Shown in pieces: positions 11,001 to 26,000 of a stretch of 64,000 bases of DNA. Position numbers and translations under genes: made by a program. Numbering within the stretch: position 1 is the stretch's first letter; the number at the start of each line of letters is the position of its first letter. The notes under the pieces are model-generated. The model ran no database searches, was not told where the DNA came from, and saw only the letters and a program-made list of their open reading frames with translations. Source of the DNA: Trachythela sp. YZ-2020 (taxonomy: Eukaryota > Cnidaria > Anthozoa > Malacalcyonacea > Clavulariidae); the NCBI GenBank assembly GCA_016169945.1, contig JADLSH010000367.1, forward strand, positions 3,100,001-3,164,000. The letters run 5' to 3'.

Positions 11001-14000
11001 GCTTAATCAATTGGGAAATACAACTGTGATATATACCTAAATATAGAAATTACACAACTAGTTACCTTAATAACCGTTTATTTTCCATGTCGTGCCAATC
11101 CGTCGTACAGCTCTGTGTCAATTCAAAAAATTTATTCCTATTTCTGTGAGAAATATAACGAAATACAAATTAATAGTTTATATTATATAATTGCTTCCAG
11201 TACATCAGAACAAATGTTATGTAATATAAGCAAACTTGTTAATTTAGGATCATGATAAAATGGATAAAAGCATATTTAAAGAGACTTACTTAAAATATAA
11301 AGCTAAATCTGTGGCTAATATACAAAGTTCTAACATCGTAAACGCGGCTTCATATTCATCCGTAGTTAATCCGCCAAAAATTTCATTGCCCTATTAATCA
11401 TAACAAAGTATGACAATTAATACTTGGCCGAAAGGCAATAACTTGCGCTATAAACGGTTTATTATACACGATCATTGGTTCGAGACAGAATTAAATATTA
11501 CAATCGATGACCAAAATATTAAACGTGTTGAGCATACAAAAACTCTAGGCGTCTTTATAGACGAACAACTCACATGGAAAACCCATATTGATCATGTTTG
11601 AAAAAAGCTTCTAAAGGAATAGGTATATTAAGAAGAGCTAAAAGCGTGAAGAGTAATTTGAGTTTAGAAAGATTATATAAAGCTCTGGTTCTCCCACATT
11701 TCGACTACTGTTCCCTGGTGTGGGATAACTGTTCTGCCGAATTAGAAGCTCGACTACAAAGATTACAAAATAGAGGCATAGAGCCGCTCGGGTAATTACT
11801 GATGACAGCTATTATCATCAGTAACGGAAACATTGATGAAATTGGGGTGGGAAACTCTTCAGGAGAGAAGAGACCAGTGTTGTAAATGATTGTGTGGCTG
11901 AAGTCTCAAGTTTAAGCAGTCTTTTCCAAATATCTAGTCGCGACTGCTATGACTTGAGAAGCAACAATAACAAGTTAGTATTGCCCAAACCTAACACTAA
12001 TGCCATCAAAAAGACTTCTGGCTATAGAGGAGCAACAATGTGGAATTGTTCATAATAGATAAGAGAGTCACGCGTACGTCTTGTCTTTGGTATGTAAATG
12101 TTATATTTTATTGTGTATTACTATTTGCATGTTTTGTATAATATAATTATTGTATATACATACACGGCCCCATGAAAAACAATCCTTTATTGGATTGATG
12201 TTGGCTACCGTGACAAAAGATTTTTAAATAAATAAAAATTAATAAATAAATATTGTAAGGGGGGTGGGGGGGGGGGGGACTATCGCTCAAATGCTAAAAA
12301 TTAACCCTAATAAAATACAAAGGGCGAATGCATGTGGATACCTCTGAAACCAGGAGGCTTCGGGTCAATAAACTACGGACACACAATCTTGCACGAAAGG
12401 CCTTCGCTCGAAACGTCGAAGTTCTTATTGTATTTTTCAGGTAGTTTTACACAACAGTCAACCGCCGAATCTTTGCTACACTCTACCCACACTGGCACCG
12501 CGCGTGTAAATATATATATGTTATTTACCGGCTGGGAGGTCCGTACTGGAAAAATATTTTACCGAAGTCTCAGAAGCGGCCCGAGACCGAAGGTCTTCTC
12601 TGAGACTGAAGAAATTTTTTTTACGACGACCCGACAATAAAGAAAATAACGTTTTTTTTTTTTTGTTTTTTTCTTTTCACTTTGTTTTGTTTTGGCGGCG
12701 CGAAAGGTGAGGTCCGGTCTGGTGTGACGGACCTCGCACTCAGCCAATCATCAAAAGCTTTCTTTTTTAGTTGACCTACGGACCTCAAAAAAAATAATCA
12801 ACAATATCTTGCCTGATAAATAGTTATTTGCAGGTCAGAATACCTTCTATTGAAGACAATAATTGCCTGCAACCTCGTAACCAGGAGACTCTCCGTATGT
12901 TATTCCGTAGTTACCTGGGTAGTTTCGTGGTCACGTGCATGGTTTGTTGGCAAGAAGAGTGGGTTAATCAATACAGAATATTATCAAACTACGCTTTCTT
13001 TAATTCATGTTTTGTAAGTTGTTCAAATAGCTGTCACAAGTCCTGAACTGTAATCAATACTTTTAGAACTTCTTCAATTTCAACTTCTAGAAGGTACAGT
13101 ACAATAGGCATTGTCTTTACCACCCCTCCCTCAAAATATTTTACTGACCAGGACAATAACGTGACCACAAGCAACTAGGATACTTTCTCATACACATTCT
13201 GGGTACAAGGTTGAACTGTGTGCAAGGTGGTATATTGACCTATTTCGGCGGGATTTAACCATGCACAGAGTAACTTCAAGTTGCCAAACATTTACTAGTA
13301 TTTATACCTGTAACACCAAAGAATTTGTAGCTTTCCCTTGACATGGCCAAGATTATCAACTGAAATTTTATGGGGTCACAGGTTCGAATCCTACCGGAAG
13401 TCGTAACGTTATAGTCGTATTTCCGCAGCAGCTCCAGAATGTTTATAATTAACTATTAACTCGTGTTCACCATGAACGAAACCTCGATTCAGTCAAGTTA
13501 AAATGTAAAATTCACCAATAGTTACATGCAATATTTAGTGAGCTCAGAGCTACGGCACAATTCATTTCCGTAATTTCTATAGTTAAAAATACTACAAAAC
13601 GGGAACGGACATGACATTATAGACAACTTACCTGACTATGCAAGATCATGATACAATGATCAAAATGATGATGTTCCATTGTTGATGTACTATAGAGACG
13701 GGCTAAAGGGGAGTCAATTCTGAAAACAAGAATGAACAGGAAAAAATATTTCGAAATATCTAAAAATAGAACAAATTCTATGCCATAATAACTATATCAC
13801 ATCTTCGTTTCAGAAGAGTTATTCGTTTAAAGTTTTCCCTCCCCCAAGCGGATGTTTATGAAAATAGGTCAAGGGAGAAGCAACGTTTAGACTCGTTTTC
13901 TGTTCTGTTGCAGATAACTTTCCACTGCCCACTGGAGATGGTATGTCATTGTGGGATTGTTACAGGGGACAATCTAAACTATTTAACAATGCCAAGATGC

Positions 14001-17000
14001 ATCCCATGTTTCACTATCCCATGTTTTTCACTTCTCTAAACTGACGAATTCGTGGAATCATATGTCGGACTCGTGAGTGTAGCTGCTCTTGCAGAAACAC
14101 TCAATTGTGTTATAAATTTATGAAAACAAGTTCTTGGGTCTTATTTTGTACTGCATATGCATTTCAATACGACAAAATAGAACAGATACTGCCCTATGTT
14201 GTAATTATTTCACTTTTACAGAGCCGTTACTTTCCAAGATATGCCCTGCACAATGTGCAATGGAATAGTGATATACTGTATGTGGGATTGACGTTCTATG
14301 CAGTCTTATGTCTATGATTTGCCGATACGTCAGCTCTATAAACTCCTTGCATACTTACTTGACTTGAAATGAATTATTAGTTCCACGATGGTCTAAGTCG
14401 TGACAAAGACAAGCGACTAACAACGCCATCCTCTCAATTTCGGAAAGATAATTACAAACACCACTGTTCTAAAGAGAAGAAACAACGAATATACATAACG
14501 CATATGTGATCAAAGTCATTTTGCCACATGCATGGTTATATAAGTATAACCCATTATTGTGTGCTTCTTCTGCATGGCTGTTGATTCCAAAACCTTAGAA
14601 AATGAAATCTTTATCAACCCAGAGAGATTGGTGGAAATTTAAACGTTTACATATAAACGTTCCCAAAAAGTTTGCTTTACAGTGTATGATGTTCAGGAAT
14701 AACTGCAGAATACCCCGTCGCACCAAGCCGGTTACTTCGTTAGCCAATTCAATACGTCACTATATCGATGCGTGACTACTTGGATACCTGGCTATGTGGC
14801 TATACGTGACTACCAGGCTACGAGGCAACCTGGCTATACGTGTTACCTCACACAGTGGTACTCTCCCGCCTAAAACGTACTTTAACCCTAACCGCCTAGC
14901 TTATAATTATTACACCATCTGACCAATATGTCTTGCGAATATAGCATAATAAATATATAAAAGGGAATAAACGTTGATATATATGCCTATAGCTAAATTG
15001 GCGCGGCGTATTAGCCACATCCAATCACACCTTTCTAGTGCGGGGTATTCTATAGTTATATGCCGCGATGTTCATCCAGGATTAAACCATGGTGTTAATA
15101 GCTGAAAATATACGACGGAATTCCACCTGCTTCAAAAGCTGAAATATACGATGGAATTCCACGAATTTCAACTACTGTTACTCAGCGAAGAGCACGATTT
15201 GCAGGCAACTGTTTCCGTGCAAAGGACCAAATCATCTCAGACGTTATCTGCATGAGGCTGCCATGTCCGACCAGAGGAAGAAGACCACTCAACTATATGT
15301 TGACTGTATTGCTAGGGACACTAACCAACTACCAAATAAATTATGGATAAAGATTCCTGGCGGCGCATTGTGAACTTTATCTCGGATACGTCCGCATGAG
15401 GATGGTTAATACAGGATCCTTTAAGTCTTAAGAGTTCAGTAAACCTACAAATTTCTTGTACTTTTGTTCACATTCTTATTACAACACAAGTTGTCACAAT
15501 ACAGTATCTTGTGAAGTATAACTATATATCACACAAAGTAGTCATTGGCTTACCTTTATGATTGCAAACATTGTTTGTCCTACATTGAAAGCATGACGCC
15601 AGTTATGGTATGTAACGTGACGATAGTTTTTCTTTACTGACATTATCCAACGACACAGAACCTAACAGCAGTAACGTAAACATACAAATCAACCTTCTCT
15701 ATACGTACATAAACACACAAATACTACTTTTTGCTTAGTCTTGGGAATTAGAATAAGCTATAATCATATATATATATATATATTGTAACATCAATGCATG
15801 TACGCCCAATAAAAGCAGTATTGTGAAATTCATCCAATGAAATTTCAAAGATAACGTCACATGTCTACACTAGTAAGCTCCATACAAATGAATCATAAAA
15901 TGCTAATTAGTTACAAACATTATATAGTGGTTGTAATTCTTCTGTTACAACCACAGTGTTCGTAACTACTTTACATATGAATATATTCATTCCACAAGTT
16001 GTTTACAACATTCACGTCCATGTTGTATTCAATATACAATCACTCGCCTTCTACTCGTGTAGTATATTCAATACAACACGACCGCTTATATGTTGTAAAC
16101 ATTACATACAAAACAACAAGCGCTTACGTCACATAATTTTCAAACGAATAATTGACTCAAAAGTAACTCACACTGCAGTGCGCTCTCCCGAAGTCCCGTT
16201 TTAAAAATTGTGTGACGTAAGCACTTCTAAGGTCTATTGTGACGTCTACACGTCGGCAGTGTACAGTCTTAATAAATATTTTTATGGAGCAGGAACCGCA
16301 GTCTCATGCGCTTCTGATATTCCTTCATACTGCAAGTACATGGTAAGAAACATATCATTTCACCCTGTGAGATATCCTCGTATCTTCTTAAAAATTTAAA
16401 ATATAGATATGTATCAAATACCAATGTAAGAATGTTTTATCGCTTGCACATGCAATGTGAGCAAAAATTCAGGATAATTGTGTTCTGACATGTTATGTAC
16501 GCTTAAAGTTATCCTACTAAATAACTACAGGGAAATTAATTGAACGGGAAATCAAGACTCAAGCGTCGAAAATACATGCATGTTAAGTTGCGAAGCCATT
16601 TATACGAAATATCTTTAGCTATATGATTTCATTTCGAACTATTGTTAGGAAAAACTTACCTCTTTCTTAATACCAAAACGTGAATGAAGACCCAGTTCAT
16701 GAAACATATCCAAGGTTGCATAACATGTGTTCATCTCATCCAGGGTATCATCGTCAAAACCAAAATCTAACAAATTTCTTGAAATTGTTGGAGAACCTTC
16801 CATTCTCTACAGAACAAGAAAAACCCCAACAAAAATAGAGATATGATAATTTATCACTCGTACTGTTAACCCTTAATTGTATTCGGTGTACTAATTTGGC
16901 AAAATTCATGATATGTGTTCATGAAATTGTCACGCGAGAATATGACGTCACGCTAAATAATCCGCCACTTTGCGTTTGGGTGGTATTATCGTGGATTTCA

Positions 17001-20000
17001 TCGAAGTGCCGTTTTCGCTTATATCTGGCGAAATACTGAGAGTTATAAAACAAGCTTTATCTCGCTAGAATCCTTGAACAAGGAGGAGTATTTTGGTGTA
17101 TAGTTTGTTGTTTTAGCATGTCTAGAACTCGAGTTATTAAGGTAACGTTGGCGTACGTATTAATGTCAGCCATGTTGGATTTCATTTTAATTAGTTTGAA
17201 TTAGTGGTTTGAATTTGCCACCAAAATAGTGGAAGCCAACCAATTACGAGTTGTGACGTCACTTGCAAGGGCTGAATAATTAGCGATGAACAATAATAAT
17301 CACGAGCTTGCTTGAATGATCTAACCAGGATCTAACTAACTGAAAATATTAATTAAAGAATTTCAAGTAAGCTCGTGAAAAAAGAGATATACCATTTACC
17401 TTCAGTCTTGTCACTTCTTCTGGCGATGCTGTTGCATGATAAGACAATATCTAAAAATAACATACCACTCAATGCAGAGAAAATAGATATCAATTGACAA
17501 TTCTCGCCCAACATGGGTAGCAATAAGCTCAGCAGTTGTTTCTGACAAAATGTTCCACAGCTACTTTCTAATTAACTCCATTTACAGTGGGAAAAAAGCG
17601 CTAATAACGAGTATAGAAAATTTATTTTACAAAACTTGCACATAGTACAAAATCCAAAAGGATACAAAAAGTATAAAGTAAAAAATATAGAAATGAGAAC
17701 TCTTACTTCAAAGGCAACTCTTTGTTTTGCCATTGACTTCTGAACATCTTCATACACAGATGTATTATGTATTGCCATTCCACAAAATATCGCGAACGCC
17801 TTCAAAAACAATACGACGTGAAGTAACTATATACAGAAGTGTATATATAATAAATAGATAATGGTGTTATACACAAATAGATAATGGTGAAATACACAAA
17901 TGCGTTACTTTCTATTCCAAACGTTGAGGTGCAGTGTAGGTTGGATTCTAACATAAGTTGCCATTACAGTCCGAATTACCCGAGAAAGATTAAAACAACT
18001 TCGAAGTTTTGAGCGAAGGCCCTTCAAGATAAGAAAGTTACTTACCTCCTGACAATTAACGGACAATACGTCGAATTGTTTTTAACCTTTTTCAGGTAGT
18101 TCAGACACCAACCAAAACAGCCTATTGCCTTTTATATTCACCTCAAACAAGTTTTCATCATTAGCGTTAAACACCGAGTTATCCACTTTATTCAGCAGCT
18201 GAACAACTCCCAATATCTCTCCATTGCTGTTATGAATAGGCATACATAGTATAGTCTTTGTTTTAAATCCTGACGTTTCGTCAACCTGTATACAAGTAAG
18301 AGATTCACTCTTTTTAATATTTGAATGAAATATTACTGAATTCTAACAGGTTGGGAAAAGTACAATTATTTTGTTAATTGTACTCAAGTACAATAATTAT
18401 ATTTAAGTAGCCCGATGCGGAGAAGAAGGCAAAAATGAAATTTTGAAGCAATATACTGTATTTTGAAAGCTTCAGTATTTAAAAAGATTCTCACGCAATT
18501 GTTACAAAATATTAACCATTTTCACCATTTTGTGTATGTGTGTTATTAAGTTGTAGTGAGTAGCCAATAAGCGAAAAACTACGTAATTACATTAGAACTA
18601 TAATTGGTATGGCCTGCTGCCGTTGCATGACGTTGATAATTCACAACATACGAATTCACAACATGTCTAATTTATTTATCGTAATGTGCATGCGAACGCA
18701 ATATTACGACCTCTGAACTAATGTAATGGTTGATATAAAGCAATTGGCTTTCGATACTCAAATGGAGATGCAGTAGTTGGATAAATACAATAATATTAAA
18801 TCAGTAAAGGGAATCGGTATTGTACATATCTCATCAGGCATCCTACTGCATTGTATTGTGATTTAAACTCTCTATTATTAAAGTGTTATGAAATTGGCAA
18901 GTTTCGTCTATAAATAGATTTTCATTAATGTTCTACATAAATATGAAATCTTGTTAAAAATTTCCCTTTGTACAAGTTGTAGTGCACAGAAATGTTGTGG
19001 AGAAAATGCGCAAACACGTGTGCGTGAGAGGTCTACATTCTACATTTTTACTGTTATTGAAAAATCCTAAATGAGCGAATAGTAATTGTTTACCGAATGT
19101 TTTTCGTGTTTCGGTGTTAACCACAAGCGCACACGCAACATGCCAATATTCAATATTAATGTTACTGACATTATAACATGACGTTAATTAGTGTCATCAT
19201 TTGATGATTCTAAATTAGAATGCCATATGACGATAAATTAGCATGTTACAATCTGTAAACGATTGAACGAACATTACTTACGACTGGATCAAAGCGCGGG
19301 TCAGCATAAGCATCTGGAATGTTCAAGGTCTAAAAAACGAAGAATTTGCAAAGTCATTCACTCAAAGATAACATCATAATACAATTACTTACAAATTAAT
19401 GATTTATAGTCTCATTATGTTCTTGCGAGTGAAGATAAATATTATTAGTACATCTTGTGACGTTCACATAGTAAAGGGATAGGAAAGTAGTTTTACATCT
19501 GTGATGTATCGATACCCGTTAACATAGCTAAGCCACAGCCTCGTACCCAAGCACCCCGCGCGCTCACTCAGCTTAGCCACTGATCTCTATAAATTAGCTG
19601 AATGCGATTTTTATTCTTTTCCTTAAAAGCGCCTGGGTACGAGGCTGACTAAGCCATCTAAATGGAAATTACCTAAGCATAAGTTGTGTTTACAGTAGTG
19701 ACCTAGGACTGAAACTGAATAAATGTGTGAATTCAAAAAAGGTCGGACTAAGGATTAGAATTTTGGAATAGGATTTAGGATTACGGTTCAAGTTTTTTAG
19801 TAATTGATGAATTCTAATTATACATTGTAGGCTGTATAGTGGAATAAAGGAAGGCAATCGTGCTGTCTCAAATTACGGATTTGGGTTTCAGGTTTAGGTT
19901 CAGGTTTTTAGCAACTTAGCTTGATTTCATAATGGCTATAGATTGAAATTTCTTGTATAATCTAAATTTATTATCACTTGAAATTTGGAGATCATGCTGT

Positions 20001-23000
20001 GGGGAATAATGGAATAGGGTTTAGACATAGGATTTATGGTTTACAGTTATTATAAGGTTCAAGGTTAAAGTGTACGGTTAGTTTTTTGGCAATTTGGCTT
20101 GAATTTATATAACAATTACATTACAAGTTTGAATGTTGTAGTGAATTAGTAGATCCATTATAATTTAAAAGTAGGGACACCAAGTCGGGCGCGAATCCAG
20201 TTCCAGTCTCCTGGTGTGAACGCATCAATCATGACGATCAAGGAAGTTATCTTGTCAGAATTTTTTTTTAAAATAAGATGGCCTAGATGGTAAAAAAGGC
20301 CCATCAATGGCCCGATATTATATATTTGTTTGATAAATGCCCTGTCAAATCAAAAATTTGGATTTGATATGGAATTGGCGCGCACCCCTCCTGCACCCCC
20401 CTGGTCAAGGCTAGGAGGGGTGCGCACCCCCATGCACCCTACAGTAAATCCATCCCTGGTCTACATTATCTACTTTTCCAATTCAATGTATAAAAGAAAA
20501 TGAGTCATGGCAACTTAGTCTTCAACCTCATATGCTAGCATGAAACAACAATTGAAATATTCACGTCTATATAAGAACACGGAGGTATTTGTTCAAATAC
20601 GGAAGTAAACCCAATGTAAAATATACCTGTCCTGTAGTTGCCACGTGACCAGTAATACCAATGTTGACTGGAAACCGAACCTCAGCTCTACTGCTGTAAA
20701 GAAATTCAGTTGAGGTTGTGAACAAAAAACAAGCGCGCGGCTATTAAAGGTTCTTGAAGCAAACACTGAGACACACGTTAACATAATTGGTGTTTAATGT
20801 CAAATCACAGGCCTGGATTAAGAAGAAACGTAGCTAAAAACATTCACCTTTTTCGTGTCCTTACAACTGCACTGTTATCTTCATTATGTATTACGTCTTT
20901 CGCTTCCAGATCAAATGCTCGGGAGAATAAGTTCTACAATATTTTAAAATATCTTTATATAAGTAAATAACATTTCTACATTTATATTCTATTACTATAT
21001 CACAAACATTTTAACAGAAGTAAAAGGCATATTCATTAGCCACTGTGATACCATCAACAACACCCTGGCAAAGAAAAATAGCATAATGAAGCTACAAAGC
21101 CCCGTATAGATGAGCGAGTTTTCCTTGAGAAGCTCATATACACAACAATGAATTTAATAAGAAGTTTATAAGAACTGAAGGTTTCCTGTATACAAGAAGC
21201 ATTGTTCAACAGTCGGCCATGCCAGCTTTGAACAAGAAAATTAGGCGGAACTTATCAAGGAAGACAAGCTTCGATTGCCATCGGCAATGAAATTAAAGAT
21301 GATCGGGTTATTTTGTACTCATCTTACACGACGTCTGTCTACGTTTTTCGAGATCTTTTTAACACTGTATGTAAACAAGATGACGTCTTTGACAGATTAA
21401 TTATTGTCACAGCCAAAATTGATTGTATACATTTACGAGTTTTCTCTTTCCATATTTTAAATTTACACATGCACTTACTCTTTGATCTGAACGTTTGTTT
21501 TGGTTTCTGATGGTAAATAATGTCAGGATTTTCAGCGGTATAAATTTTTTACTATGCCTGTGACGTCATGTGTAGATTCTGAAATATCTCAAAAGCGAGT
21601 ACGTGCACGTACTTAAAGTGTAAAATAGCATAACAGTTTAAATACGAGTTCTTTCTAACCAAATGTCATCGCTGATGTCCTTTAAAAGCCGAGCAAGATT
21701 TCTGGCATGTATATAATTGAGAACAATTTTCAGCAACATGTAGTCTTTCTATATACCTTAGAATTTTGATCCACTAAAAGAACGGAGCAACGTTCACACT
21801 GCAGCAACGACTGTGTAATCATCATAATCTTGTGAACTATATTTTCTAACGAACATTGTTCTTCAAAGATCGTTTTTGCAAGATCCAATAAAACCTGGTA
21901 GTGAAAGAAAAAAAACGATCACGTCGAATCGTTAATTACGAATTACCTAAAACCATGATTTTATTCAATTTTCAAAATTTCATTGATTCATGGATGTTGA
22001 CATCTTAAATTTAGCGATATCAGTACATATCACATTTCTAGTCTAACTAGTATTCTCAGTGACCATCTAGGTCAATATTCTCTCTGGTAAGCAATTCAAA
22101 CCACTGATTCAAACTAATTAAAATGAAATCCAACATGGCTGACATTAATACGTTCGCAACTTTCCTTAATAACTCGAGTTCTAGACATGCTAAAACAACA
22201 AATTATACACCAAAATACTCCTCCTTGTTCAAGGAAATGCCACCCAAAATGGCGGACTATTTAGCATGACGTAATATTCTCGCGTGACTGCATGAATAGA
22301 CAGTACAAAGGTGGATATCGCTAAGCACAGTTGTATTGTAGATGGTGATCAATCGGCAGTTATCAAATTGAGAAGTGTACTGTACTCGGTTGCCAATAAA
22401 TAGACTAGAGATATAGTTAATTTTCTTGCTCCTATATCAGTGTCGACATTGACCATAATTTGCTGCTCCGCAACGCTTATTGAAACTCACCGATACTGAT
22501 AGTATGGTAAAAAGTGAAAGAAACACTATGGATGATGTAGAGTCACACATTCCATAACTCTGAAAAAAATTGAAAATACCTCATTTCTTTTTATTTCTTT
22601 TTGCGACGTTTCATAAAGCTCTGCATTGTGAATAGCAATACCACAGAACGTCAGGAAGCGACTAAAAATCTTTAAAAAGATACGTCATTAATAATTTTGA
22701 ATTACATACCTTAAATTAATTGCTGAAAATTAGACAATTAAACGTCTCTTTTCTTTTAACATTTGTAACTAATACCTTTTCGTCTTCAGCGGTGAATGTA
22801 TGGCTAATTTTCCCAATTCCATGTTTATTAATCACTTGTGATACTGCAATAACCTATAAATGGCAAGAGCGTTGACTTAACTGGAATACTGTTTATGATG
22901 CTCTTGTATTGTCACAGATTAAGTTGAAATATGTAATCGGTGGCTATGTCAAACGAGAACGTAAAACATCACATGCAAGATTGCAGTCACATGCAACTTG

Positions 23001-26000
23001 CTATTTTGCGGTCGTTAGAAAAACAAAATTAAAAAAATAACGGATTTTCAAATATCAAAATCAATTATTTGATGTAGCTGCCAAATACTTTGGGATAGTG
23101 CCGGCTATATATACGGCTAAAGAAAATTTCTTCAATGACTAAAAGGGTCTGGGTTCTACTATTGATGGTACGTTCGTGTACGTTTGAAGTAAATTATCAC
23201 ACCCTTTTCCCGTTCATGTTCATACTTTCATTCATACATTATTCAGCTCACTCCCCGTTGGGGCTTTTCAGTGACCGATTACATCAAGTATCTCGCTTAC
23301 CTATATTATGTACGTAGCCTACATTATCTATTTTTACAACAATTGTAATACTACTTTCCTAATCTGTATATCCTAACCCACCCAGTCAACTTTCCCTGTG
23401 GGAGGAAACCGGAGTGCCCGGAGAAAACCCACGACTTTCGGCAGAGCGTTGACTTACTCTTTTCACATGAGTGCGATGAATATAGTCCTCAGCGGGAATC
23501 GAACTCAAGACTCAGAGGTGAAAGGCGCTTGTCCTGACGACTGCGCCACCGAAGCTCCCATGTTGAGTCTAAACAGAACACACACCTGATGATAATGCAG
23601 AGAGTAAAAAATGACTATTTTAATTTCGGTTTTTCTGCAGTTTTTGATAAAATTCCGTACTAAAACCCTTACTGAATGACTCAAAACGTTCATGACCATC
23701 ATCAAGCATTGTGTGCACACAAGTGTGTGTAGTTTTTCGCTCGAAAATTCCGTCTACAAACACCATCAACATTAAGTTCTAATATCGAGCGAGATGCCCA
23801 AAATTTAGAATGTGTACTAAATGCCCGAATTCAACGAAATTTTAACCGTTTTTTATTGGCTAAAAAAGATTCAACCTTTAATATGTTTTTGACAATCGTA
23901 CTTTGTCTCGAACTTGACAAATTTTGCGCAAACGTAACTCAGTAACAAAATGACAAAATAACTAACACACATACATCTCCAAAACTGTTCCTCACTGGCA
24001 TACACAAGATGCTTCTTGTCTTATAACCAGTTTTTTGATCAATTTCTTGATTGAATCTTTCATCCTAAATAGAATATACAGCAAACAATTACGCATTACC
24101 TGTAACTTCTCTTAATTTACGTCGACCTAAAACTCAAACTAACATTAGATAAGGTTTAAAATTGACATTCTGGTAGAGTTGCAGGTAAACTACTTCAAGC
24201 ATTCTCTAACAGATAACTTCATTAGAATTATCCAACATCAACCTAGACTAAATTTCTTCTCTTTCCTTATTGGTCCACATTCCGCGGCTAATTCCTGGTC
24301 ACGTCATTTCCATCGAATAATTAAACGTTTATACATACATATATATATGTACTTCAGTACTTTATTAATCCACGACCAATATTTCAACGCTCTGACATCA
24401 GTTATTCAGTTTAAAACTACGTTCGCACCTTGCAATTTATCGGGCCGATTACCTGAGGTAAACGTAATCTGACGATATCATCAACTGAAATGATTCATCA
24501 ATACCTTTCGGCCCTAATTGGACAATAATTCTCAGCCCAAAAACCTAAAATCGGTCCGACAAATTGCACAAGTGTAAACGTACCTTAAGTCCAAAAATAA
24601 AGAAATGATAAATGACTGACGCTGTATCGTAAGAAAACATTCTTGCAGTCAGGGCCGGACCTACTCACACACCCCAGAAATTATATTTGAAGTTTCAGTC
24701 GGCAGAAGTGCTATTTTAGTCGGCAGACAAAAATATTTTTGATGACTAACAACAATGTAGTCGGTACAAGTTCGTTTTTAGTTAGTCAGTCGAAGGACCT
24801 TACACCCCACTTTCTGAACCTTTCTTCGGACACCCCTCTTGCAGTAAATTCGAAGAGTGACAAATTTTTGCATGATATTTTTTGCTGACCAAGAACATTC
24901 TAAATCCCTTAATCCCTTCAATAAGTTACATTTAGTAATACTTTAATAGGCTAAAATAGTACTTCAATATAAGCAACATTTTTTAAATTGGTAAACTAGG
25001 TGATTAGAATCAGGACGGCAACGCGATTACGAAGGCAAACAGGATATAAAATGACTGCTGACATGTAGAAGTAAACCATTAGAGTGACGTCAGCAGACAC
25101 AGTGCCAGTTAATGGGTAAACAAAACTATCTGCCAATGTTTCTTGTTAACCCATTAGCTGCAATGCACCCAGATGCACCCTACTTTAGTATTTTACTCTG
25201 TCTAATGTCAGACGATTTTACTCGTCAGTGGTAGCGTACTGCCAGTTAATAGGTTAATGGATTAACCAGATTAATCTTCCCATCTCTCCTAATACCCAAA
25301 TATTAAAGCTCCCTAAAACGAGGCAACTTTTCCTATCAAGGAAAGGGGTTAATGGGTCATTTAACTATTTTTAAGCACATTATAATTTGGAGTTTTCTTT
25401 CTAGAGTGGTAAGCTGTGTGTTAGGGTAAGTCCACTGTTAGGGTTAGGTGCTCTGCATTCTGTAAATTATTGCTTGCATCTACGACTGCAGGATTGACAC
25501 AATGTGATGAAATTGAATTCTTATCCAATAAAATTTTATAATATATTCAATATGTGTTGCATTCAATTACATCATGATTGAAACATGGCAAATAGGGTGT
25601 TTTTAGCTTGTCAAGGACAATACTTTATCCTTGGACATGAGTAAAATTGTCTTGCATAGGACAGAGTCAAATAAAAAGTACGATTAGTTGAATAATCATT
25701 TAACACCCAGCATATTTAGAATAAGTAAAAAATATAACTAAGCCTAATTTTTAAATATAGATTTTTAATCAGCTAAGAAAGTCGTAATTTAAATGTCATT
25801 GTAGGATTTCAGTTCAATACAAAGTAGCAATAATGCATTATGTAGTTCTACAATCTGAGGGCAAGTAATTTCAGAATTAAAGGCAGTTCAATTTTGGGTT
25901 ATTCAAAAATAGCCAATAACATTTTGACATAGAAAACAGCCCATATAATTAGGCACCCACTTCAGATGTTAATTTAAATTCCACATGTACTTTAACTGTT

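Noticed and set aside
20848..20933. Earlier donor GTAAGG in PDE11A exon 6
   Set aside because: Joining it to exon 7 produces a stop in frame. The later AG/GTGAATG donor gives a continuous GAF-B.
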